In this document: positions 56,265 to 64,000 of the stretch, piece after piece | How the letters are laid out: each line of letters begins with the position of its first letter | Numbering within the stretch: the first letter of the stretch is position 1 | Source of the DNA: Pogostemon cablin | Taxonomy: Eukaryota; Streptophyta; Magnoliopsida; Lamiales; Lamiaceae | Length of the DNA stretch: 64,000 nt | Reading direction: 5' to 3' | NCBI GenBank assembly: GCA_023678885.1 | Contig: CM043005.1 | Coordinates: forward strand, 1,126,814 to 1,190,813 | The notes under the pieces: model-generated | Seen by the model: only the letters and a program-made list of their open reading frames with translations | What the model was told of the DNA's origin: nothing | Database searches by the model: none | Position numbers and translations under genes: made by a program

Positions 56265-56687
56265 GAAAATGAAATTCCCAACTTAAGTTATACAGATTCC
56301 AGGTGCACTATGAAAAAGCAAACCAAATTTTTAAATCTCTGAGTAGAAATTATCAGATAGTGATTTCAATTCATTGCAGAAAATACAAATAAAGTAGTTA
56401 CCTCCTGATGAGCAGATCTGCGAGTTCTATCAGTCTGTCTAGCAAGGCGAATTTTCTTCATAACATACCTTTTGGTGAACCACAAAACAAAAGAACATTA
56501 AGAGAAACGTGAACTTTAATTATGAATTTATATATGGTCTATACGACTAATATTTGTGTTATAATATTAGTACAAGAATAAATATCAAATCAACCCCTTA
56601 CTTCTTCTTCTCTTGTTTATGCCTAACAAGAAGAGCAGAGCCAAAGGAACCTTTCCCAATCTGCTCCAGTATATCATAGTTATCCAT
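52789..56687 (-). CDS. NEK: NIMA-related serine/threonine protein kinase (14 coding exons)
   Basis: Minus-strand exons: 56687-56602, 56468-56402, 56007-55942, 55342-55296, 55139-55094, 54981-54901, 54823-54781, 54692-54643, 54551-54470, 54390-54341, 54243-54170, 54089-54038, 53942-53490 and 53385-52789, giving 597 residues in frame. The kinase domain (residues 4 to about 258) has GKGSFG (11-16), a Lys in VMKKIRL (about 33), HRDVKCSN (127-134), DFGLAKV (147-153) and GTPSYMCPELL (165-175). The HRD-to-DFG region and the MEL(I)SKV segment are those of plant NEK1/2/3-type kinases, which act on microtubules and cell growth. The tail is Ser/Arg/Pro-rich and ends in a short helical segment (LEGLLEFSAQLLQQERFGEL). 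All catalytic residues are present and the gene looks functional. All donors are GT; exon 5's GTTGTT and exon 13's GTTCGT are weak. Confidence 0.93.
56158..56187. repeat. G30 homopolymer in a kinase intron
   Basis: Thirty consecutive G (C on the coding strand) lie in intron 2 of the kinase gene, followed 50 bp on by an (AT)n run at about 56241-56265. G runs of this length are rare in plant DNA. Confidence 0.9.
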
Positions 56688-57610
56688 CTTAAAAATTTTC
56701 GACTACCACCGTAATCGATGATGTCTCCCAGGACACTTTAACACAACGCCACCTTCGAGTATCGAAAATACAAAATATCAGTAAATACATTTACAAATTA
56801 ACACAAAAAAAGGATACAAGTGCAGAGTGAAACTGCAAGTTCTTTCATAAGTTGATTCTTTGTCAAGTTGTCAAAAATAAATTCATACCAAACAGCACAT
56901 GCCATTAACAAGATTCAACTGCATTAGGAAAGTGGCAGCAGGAATGTGCATATAACACGACCGACAATGTCATTAAATTGAAATCTTAAGTTTAAATGTG
57001 GAAAAATAAAAACACTCCCTCTTTCAAGAATTGAGAAATGTAACCCTCTTCCATCAAGTAAAGAAACACAGAAACGAAGAACAATTTCCGACTGAATCTT
57101 GACTTATAGCAGAGAAAGGCCATACAATATATAGTTAACATACATTCGAACTAAAAGATAAACTTTTCCTTCGATATGATAAATAGGAAATCAAGTTTCC
57201 ATCTCTCTAACGGCAATCACAGTGATTACAAATAAAATTCTTGAATTTTAGGCGATATGGTCAAAGAATCACAAACCCAAATTCTACCAAACTTGTTTAC
57301 TTCAAAATAACGAAAGATAATCATAACTTCCATATTCTCAAGATCCACCCCAAATCACTAAACCTAATGGTTTTTTCAGAAATGAAATTTAAAGACGTTT
57401 ACACAAGAAAATGAGGAGAAAACACTTCATTTGAAGAAGTGTACCTTAAACTAAAGCTCCCAGATGAAATGCAGATGTAGATTTTGGAGCACATGAAGAT
57501 GAACATAATAAGACGGCAGAATAAGCTCAAGAACTCGTTATTAAATTGTTTTGTGTCTAATCTGCTGAATAAAAAGATGGGAAAATGGAAGAGAAGCGGC
57601 AAAAAGGGAC
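56688..57610 (-). promoter_or_regulatory. 5' UTR (probably spliced) and promoter region of the kinase gene
   Basis: Upstream of the start codon, TTTAAG/GTACAC at 57445-57444 is a good donor for a leader intron reaching to just upstream of 56687. A UTR exon at about 57445-57600 would follow. No intervening gene is seen. The acceptor could not be chosen with confidence. Confidence 0.4.
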
Positions 57611-57913
57611 AAACGCCGTATATTATAAAATAAAATAAAAAGGAAAAAGAAAAAGAGGGTTTTTTTCAAACTTGAAAATGTGACTCCCAAACCACATCTA
57701 AAAAGAAAAGGAAATGCTAACCACTTCTTTATGCAGAAAAGAGGAAGAAGCTCGTGAGTGAATCTGTTTGTAGGTAGGGTTGTCTTAGATATTATTATTT
57801 AAAAAGAAAAGGAGAGAGAGAGAATGTGGAATCAACAGGGAAAATGGTAAATTGTCAGTGTGTGATGGTGCTTGAGATTCTTGGAAAAGGACATGAGAAG
57901 TAGGCTATCTTTG

Positions 57914-58161
57914 TAAAAAAAAATGGCGTACCCACCATTAGGGGCCCCCATCGCTCTGCCCTGGGGATTGGTGGAGGAGGTAAATCGCAGGATGTGCTTC
58001 AAGTGGCTTATAGGGAGGGCTCACTGTTAAACTTGTGCTTGCAAGGGCCAAATTCATGCCAAAGGCAGGATTCGAACCCCCACCCTGCAGCAACCAAGCT
58101 CAGCTGGAAGATCTTTCCACCCTCCCCTCTACCACTTGAGCTATGCCCTGGGGGCAGAAGT
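57914..58161 (-). mobile_element. tRNA-derived SINE, full length with 15-bp TSD
   Basis: Read on the minus strand, the head is tRNA-like: GGGCATAGCTCAAGTGGTAG (box A type) and GGGGGTTCGAATCCTGCC (box B GGTTCGAATCC). The body continues to a T9 tail at 57914-57925. The exact duplication AGTAGGCTATCTTTG flanks it at 57899-57913 and 58162-58176. It is about 248 bp and is probably transcribed by Pol III and mobilised by a LINE. Confidence 0.9.
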
Positions 58162-58402
58162 AGTAGGCTATCTTTGAGAGAGAACAATGGTGGTAGGGCA
58201 CTTACCAGATTTCTACATATATTTCTTTTGATGTCAATTCTCTGTATATTATAATCCTATATTTTCACAAATCTGTGTATTATACGGAAAAAAATCATTT
58301 TTCATAGATTACTCTTGAAAAAATATTTTTTAGAGATATAAATTATTTTTTTAACTAAAATAATTATTTTTTAAATTATTGTAAACTCTAATTTATCGAT
58401 TA

Positions 58403-58643
58403 CTCCCTCCGTCCCCTTGAAAGGTAATTCGTCCCCCTTGAAAGGTATCCGTTGATTTTTTGCACGTGGATTAAGGAGTATATTAATTTAATATATAGTA
58501 AGATGAGATAAATAATATTTTAATGTGTAGTGGGTAGTTGTATTAGTGTTGTAGGTCACATCAATCCAAAAAGGGAAATGGATTCTTTGTAATAGAACGG
58601 ACCAAAATAGAAAAATGAATACGTATCAAGGGGACGGATGTAG
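58403..58643. mobile_element. Stowaway-type MITE
   Basis: 241 bp, CTCCCTCCGTCCCC at the left and GGGGACGGATGTAG at the right, with TA on both sides. Confidence 0.88.
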
Positions 58644-58663
58644 TATTTTTTAATACGGTAATA

Positions 58664-58931
58664 ACTTGTGTGAGACTGTCTTACGTGAGGCTTATGTAAG
58701 ACGGTCAGAAAGTGATAACTTGTATACTGAAAAGTGATAATAAATTAATAGAAAAGTAAGACGATCAGAAAGTGATAACTTGAAAAGTGATACTAAATTA
58801 ATAAAAGTGATAATGGTATTTTATGAATGATTTATATAAATCTTATAGCGAAAGTGATAACATTTTATAGCAAGTGATAATGTTTTTAAAGAGTGTAAAA
58901 TGATCTTATATGAGACGGTCTCACGCAAGAT
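58664..58931. mobile_element. MITE with GTGAGACGGTCTCAC termini
   Basis: The left end ACTTGTGTGAGACTGTC and right end GAGACGGTCTCACGCAAG are inverted repeats containing an internal palindrome. The body is made of repeated AAGTGATAA. TA flanks are likely. A shorter relative is at 60787-60940. Confidence 0.7.
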
Positions 58932-58997
58932 CTACTATTTTAATACATGAAAAGATATTCTTCAATGAGATGAACTATTTTGGATAAAAAAATATTA

Positions 58998-59265
58998 TTC
59001 CTCTGTCCCATAATACTTTTCTCACTTTCCTCATTTGTTTTTCCCACAAAACCTTTCACCCTCAAAAAAGAAAACACCACTTTACTCTACTTTAAAATTT
59101 CAAAATTTTCCACTCATTTTTCACATATATATCATTACTTTATACTTTCTTATTACCTAAAAATAGTACAATACCCTCCAAAGTCAATAAAGTTGATCAA
59201 AAAGTGCAACTTTTCTTAAACAACGTGGAACAATAAAGGTGAAAAGTTTTCCGGGACGGAGGGAG
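58998..59265. mobile_element. Stowaway-type MITE
   Basis: 268 bp, from TTCCTCTGTCCC to GGGACGGAGGGAG, flanked by TA (58996-58997, 59266-59267). Confidence 0.85.
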
Positions 59266-59288
59266 TAATCCTTAAAAAGTAAATAGTA

Positions 59289-59575
59289 CTCCCTCCGTCT
59301 CGGGTATTTTCACCCATTTGTACGGGCACGGAGATTAAGACGTGCTATTTTTTTAATATATAAGGTAAAAAAAGTAAGATAAATTAGTAATTTAAAAAGA
59401 AAAAGTAAATAAAATTGTAGGGAATGATAAATAAGTGTAAAAAAATAATTAAATTTGTTGGAATTGTAAAAAGTATGTAATAGAATATTATATATTTTAC
59501 CATTAATGGAATGGATAAAAATACGTGGGACATCCCAAAATGAAAAGTGGATAAATATATATGGGACGGAGGGAG
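59289..59575. mobile_element. Stowaway-type MITE
   Basis: 287 bp, from CTCCCTCCGTCTCGGG to GGGACGGAGGGAG, flanked by TA (59287-59288, 59576-59577). Only 23 bp separate it from the preceding copy. Confidence 0.9.
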
Positions 59576-59782
59576 TAATATTTTATATACGTAATTTTAA
59601 AAAATGAGACAATTACAAAATATAGGTGTTGATTTTTTTATTAATAAATTTAAGGATTTAAGGAATAAGTTTCGTTTTTATAATACTATATATTATGAGA
59701 ATATTAATTTGTAATATTAAAAAATATATAAATTGTGGGACATATAAAGACAAAAATGAAAAAAACTTAGAATATAAGAAGG

Positions 59783-59783
<1 letters not shown>

Positions 59784-59830
<47 letters not shown>
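59784..59830. repeat. (AT)n microsatellite
   Basis: About 23 perfect AT repeats. Confidence 0.95.
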
Positions 59831-59832
<2 letters not shown>

Positions 59833-60033
59833 TGGAGACCACTCTGCTTTAATTTATATCATTATTATGGTATTAATTAATCTTAACTGGATATGGCATG
59901 ATCAATATATTATTATCATTTGATGCATCACGAGTAAAGATGTACGGTATTGCTGTTGTGGAAATTAAATGTGATCTAACTAATCATATAATTATCATCC
60001 TCTTCATTAATATTTAAAATGTATTAAATCATA

Positions 60034-60282
60034 TTTCATCGGTCTCATTTCAATGTTTACATATTTCTATTTTAGTCGTCTCATTTTAATATTTACGTTT
60101 CATTTTTTGTAATATAGGATCCACTTAAAACAATTAATATATCACCATGGTCCCCACATCCAACATTAATACACCTACTCACTTTACATTAAATAATCTT
60201 TCCACCCACTATCTATTAAATATTATATTCCTTAATCAATGTGCAAAAAGCACACGTAAACATTAAAATGGGATGGAGGGAG
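60034..60282. mobile_element. Degenerate Stowaway-type MITE
   Basis: 249 bp. The right end GGGATGGAGGGAG and left end TTTCATCGGTCTCATTTCAA pair imperfectly (CATTTTAATGTTTAC on one arm, its complement on the other). TA is on both sides. Confidence 0.75.
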
Positions 60283-60430
60283 TATATAAATTAAATAACA
60301 CTTTTTCCATCTAATAATTTTGTTTGAAAATATGGAATTTAAAAATTAGTAAATAGAAATAATATACGTTTATTTTAATTTTTTTTATATGGTAGATCTT
60401 GATCAATTTGTATTCTCTATATATTTTGTG

Positions 60431-60668
60431 TGAGTTGGTCTTTTTTGTCCTCAAGTGCACAAAATGCGTAAGGATACAATATTTTATTTTAAAGGGTATG
60501 CACTTTAATTAATAAAGGTACATCATTTTGTTTTAGGGTATATATATAAAATTTTATCAATTTTTTTCCAGAAAATAAAGAGTACACGTCCTTATACTAA
60601 AGGATATACAATTTAATACTAAAGGTTATTTGAGCGCACGGTGTCCTGGAGGCACACAAGTTTTAACC
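60431..60668 (-). mobile_element. hAT-like MITE copy, inverted
   Basis: The reverse-orientation relative of 5962-6532 ends (minus strand) with GGTTAAAACTTGTGTGCC. The flanks ATTTTGTG (60423-60430) and ATTTTGAG (60669-60676) match at seven of eight bases. Confidence 0.72.
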
Positions 60669-60786
60669 ATTTTGAGGTGCACATCAAGGTAGATATGTTT
60701 GTACATTTTGCACGGTATGGGAAAAGACTAATATTAATCCGAACCATATATTAGTGTGACATTGTGTGCCATGCGGATTATTATTA

Positions 60787-60940
60787 GGTCTTGCCTGGGA
60801 CCGTCTCACTGAGACCATTTTTCACTTTCTAAAATGGTTATCACTTTCTCTATAAATCATTATCACTTTTACTATAAAATATTATCACTTTCTGACCATC
60901 TCACATAAGCTCTTACGTGAGACGATCTCACACAAGTCTT
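60787..60940. mobile_element. Short MITE with GTGAGACGGTCTCAC-type termini
   Basis: The left end GGTCTTGCCTGGGACCGTCTC and right end GAGACGATCTCACACAAG are inverted, with ATTATCACTTT repeats between. A single related end, GGTCTTGTGTGAGACCGTCT, lies at 60992-61012 and looks like a separate eroded copy. Confidence 0.65.
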
Positions 60941-61112
60941 TGTCTTAATATAATTGAGTCATTAATTAGCAGGTATAAAAAATATAGAGTAGGTCTTGTG
61001 TGAGACCGTCTCACGGATCTTATTCCATTCCATGATATGGATAGTCAATCAACCCAATTAATACTAAAAAAATCGGCTGGACGGAATATGTTGCGGAGTA
61101 TTAAGGTAATAA

Positions 61113-61210
61113 GGTGGGCACCTGGCCACAGGAATCATCACTAAGGTGAATGATCCAGGTTCGATTCCTCGTGTAACTATACTAACAACTAACTTTATCC
61201 GATAAAAAAA
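61113..61210 (+). mobile_element. Short or 5'-truncated SINE with 13-bp TSD
   Basis: The 98-bp insert has a box B (GGTTCGATTCC at about 61158-61168) and an A7 tail. It is flanked by the exact duplication ATTAAGGTAATAA (61100-61112 and 61211-61223). A box A is not clear. It is unrelated in sequence to the SINE at 57914. Confidence 0.75.
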
Positions 61211-61223
61211 ATTAAGGTAATAA

Positions 61224-61700
61224 CCTTTAACGCTACGCACTAGCTCAGCTATGCAATTAATATGGTGCAATATGTTTTTTTTTTTCTTTATTTTTCTTAG
61301 TATTTTAAAATAGGTTATTTTATTAATTTTTGTTAGTTAGCAAAATTAATATGTATTTTTATTTTATTATTATAAAAATATTATCACTTTTTATTATTAA
61401 ATATTATTTTCATTAAAAATATTATTACTTTTTATTATTTTATATGAATTATTAATAAAATAATTTAATTGAAGAATTATTATTTTTCGTTGATAGATAT
61501 CATTTATTATTATAAATGTTAGTACAATATTTTAATTGGTTTATTATCACTTTTTTCTGGTTAGACATCATTTTTTATTTAAAATATTATCACTTTTTAT
61601 TCGCTATACGAATGTATGTAATAAATTTAAGGGTCACTTACTATGGGATACATAAAATAATGGATAATTGCTATAAACCACATGACTCAAAGAGTTAATA
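61224..61700. other. AT-rich spacer with TATTATCACTTTT repeats
   Basis: Repeated ATTATCACTTTTTATT resembles the interior of the GTGAGAC MITEs, but no termini are seen. There is no gene. Confidence 0.4.
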
Positions 61701-61810
61701 CTCATAACTATACAATTATAGATTGTGATACCATAAATACCCCTATGTGTTTGCACAATTTGTTTTTCACATTTTGCATTGCACATTTTGTTTTGTACAT
61801 TTTTTATTAT

Positions 61811-62130
61811 ATTGTGCAAACTTGATTTTTGCACAATGATTTTGCACATTTCTTAACATAAGTCGTCTTTTACATGTATCCCGACTCCAGATAGATATTG
61901 TGCAAAATTGATTTTTGTGCAATGGTTTTGTACATTTCTTAACATAAGTCTTCTTTTACACGTATCCCGATTCCACATAGAAAATTGTGCAAAATTAATT
62001 AAATTGTATAAAATTGATTTTTGCACAAGAATTTTACACATTTCTTAACCTAAGTCGTCTTACACGTATTCCGACCCCACGTAGAAAATTATACAAAATT
62101 GATAATGGTTTTGTACATTTCTACCACAAA
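61811..62130. repeat. 87-bp tandem repeat, about 3.5 copies
   Basis: Units begin near 61811, 61898, 62004 and 62090 with TTGTGCAAAATTGATTTTTG and contain ACATTTCTTAACATAAGTCG and CACGTATCCCGACTCCACA. Copies are about 85-90% alike by eye. A partial unit (61985-62003) precedes the third. Confidence 0.8.
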
Positions 62131-64000
62131 TTATGACTACACACATTAGATTGTGAAATTTTTTAGTTCTGCACAACTTTTGACTTCACGTAAAATAGGT
62201 CTACCATAAGTTCAAATCTAACACTATCACCCATCTCACCCGGAAATACAAGATGGAACATGAGGTGAAATCAAGAATCTTTGCTCATTGAAATAAAATG
62301 AAGTACCAATTGACCTTATCTCTTATGAACTTTGTGAAGTTAGAATTGGATTCATATATATTCAGGACTAATATATATTTTATAAGGTTGGTTTGAGCAC
62401 AATTACTTGGATAAAAAAAAATTCTACCCATCAAAAATAAAACCCAATATAAACACACATTATAACTATTGAGTGAGATATATTTTGAAATGCAATTAAA
62501 TTCCAAAAGACAAACACGATTAGGAGTAATTCTTGGAGCTTGGAGCTTTCATCCTTGCTTTCATCTCATCTTAATTAATTATGCATTTCCCAATTAATTC
62601 ACTGGAGCAGTGAGTTATATAACAAGCTCCACAAATTTATAATATGCAAGATTGATTAAATGTTGTTTATATACAAAACGAGGAGCATTGCACACAATGC
62701 TTTCACCTTCACATTCATTAGCAACACTCAATTTTAAAAATAGTCCCCAAATACATAATAGTTCTCATCCTCACCAAAGCTCATCTTAAAATTCAAAAAA
62801 CTTTAACAACAATCATTCACATTAAATAGAAAAGCAATTGAAATTTAGAAATTGAAGTAAAAAATAACTATAATGAAATTAATTCCAAATCATGGGAATA
62901 CATAGTGACTTAGTGAGCTTGGAAATGTCAGTTCAAGAGTATGTAAGATAATCAAAAGTCATTGAATTCTGCAAAAGGGGACGCTTCTGCCATCAGTAGA
63001 GTAAAATCTATATTAGACTACATCTCGCAGTAGACACAGCAAAAATACAACTCACTTTCAGCAGATTACAAGTGGTGACCAAAGGGTCCACAACACCTTG
63101 GCAATTTCTCAGATTTGATAGCGAGTATTAGCATAGATCCTGCAACATTCAAAGCAAAAAGACTCGGGCGGGAGTCTATTACGTCAAGAGATGAGCAAAG
63201 TATCATCAAACAACATATGAACACACAAATGCCCGTTAAATTTAAAAAACCTCTGTTAATGAAACAGAGGCATCAATTCCCATCCATGAAAAGCATACAG
63301 GACAGCATCAGGGAGAGAATAAAAAATGCAGCAACAGCCAGAAAGAATATTATCACATATATGGTAATAAATAAGACGAGTGATTGTAAAAATTAATTAC
63401 ATTAATAAGCCCCCTTGAAATCCCTTGAAAATCATGTGCTACCTAACCACTAGGTGCACAAACTCTCTTCCTTTTTCTTTCCCTCACACACACTGTCTCT
63501 CCCTCTATCACACACAAACACACAGTTTATCCCTTCCATGCCACCTTTCAGTTTATCCTTTAATAATGGCCGCCCCACCCACTGACGTATCTTAACAACT
63601 CCAGACACTCAAATACCCATGGATCCCATCCTCATTGATGAAATCAAGCTATTAACATTGATGCAAGAGCTAAAGTAAAAGAGTTTTTTATCTCAAAGAA
63701 TTAAAGGAAAATAGAGCTCTTAAGAATATCGAGAAATTTCAAAAATTTATAAATACCAAGTAATGCAACTATAACATCTTCTAGACAAAGAGAACAGAAA
63801 GAATCCAAATTTTGACTTATTTAGATTTCAGTTTAGTTAGATAAGGCGTAAAGCTGTTAAATACAAAGGTCCCCAAAGAAATTTGAGGTCCCAGATTTTG
63901 TATCCAAAAGGACTTCATTGGAAGCCAACTAAATTAGTGATAAATGACGGATAAATGACTGTGAGCAACTTAATCAGTGCCATATGACAGAGCAAATGTA
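62131..64000. other. Spacer with no recognised gene
   Basis: An open frame of 93 codons at 63115-63396 has no recognisable motif. A CT/CA-rich stretch at 63460-63540 could be leader sequence of a gene beyond the window, but nothing supports a call. Confidence 0.35.

Noticed and set aside
57980..58155. Minus-strand tRNA gene
   Set aside because: Box A and box B are present, but no acceptor stem or anticodon arm closes properly, and the flanking 15-bp duplications show it is a SINE.
63115..63396. 93-codon frame near the right end
   Set aside because: There is no motif, splice context or homology that I recognise. It may be UTR or chance.

Overview
This is a repeat-dense stretch of nuclear DNA from a flowering plant, very probably a eudicot. 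The evidence is AT-rich intergenic sequence, genes with many short introns, plant Ty3/gypsy lineages (Athila and Tat types), a plant LINE with a zinc-binding reverse-transcriptase tail, Stowaway-type MITEs ending in CTCCCTCCGTC, and tRNA-derived SINEs. Only two host genes are supported. One is a two-exon 2-oxoglutarate/Fe(II) oxygenase-like gene on the minus strand (8121-9428). The other is a 14-coding-exon NIMA-related protein kinase on the minus strand (52789-56687). Everything else I can explain is mobile DNA or its debris.

Layout: 1-4021 is the 3' part of a gag-only LTR element with tandem-repeat filler and a 3' LTR. 4022-8120 is AT-rich spacer with a Stowaway MITE, an 85-bp tandem duplication and a pair of nested hAT-like MITEs. 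8121-9428 is the oxygenase gene. 9668-34779 is a Tat-type gypsy element on the minus strand, with an exact GGTTA target-site duplication. It carries an antisense, intron-containing ORF and has lost its RT-integrase part. Inside it, 12151-31687 is a block of Athila-type elements: a truncated plus-strand copy, a nearly intact 13.9-kb minus-strand copy with gag, protease, RT, RNase H, integrase and a spliced ORF1/env-like gene, and a partly deleted copy that shares an LTR with it. 34785-51575 is a minus-strand LINE split by a Stowaway MITE, an older 11.8-kb Athila element (35939-47719, TSD ATATC, itself carrying a solo LTR) and another solo LTR. 51798-52217 holds an exact 101-bp tandem duplication and a degenerate MITE. 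52789-57600 is the kinase. 57914-62130 is a dense field of MITEs, two SINEs with exact TSDs and a tandem repeat. 62131-64000 holds nothing I recognise.

The most unusual signal is a palindromic heptamer pair, TTCGACC/GGTCGAA. It is repeated in dense, regularly spaced arrays at three separate places within one Athila family: the LTR upstream of the TATA box, the 3' part of gag where it is translated as a protein repeat, and the spacer between pol and the ORF1/env-like gene. Two more divergent LTRs of the same superfamily carry it in the same position, upstream of TATA. A different LTR family in the window has a CACGG/CCGTG-type cluster in the equivalent place. I know of no described function for such arrays.

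Nested insertions can be ordered because the LINE reading frame resumes on the far side of the MITE and of the Athila element once each insert and one copy of its TSD are ignored. The retroelements are largely inactivated. Even the best copy has two in-frame stops in gag-pol, two in the ORF1/env-like gene, and changed residues in RNase H and the integrase zinc finger.
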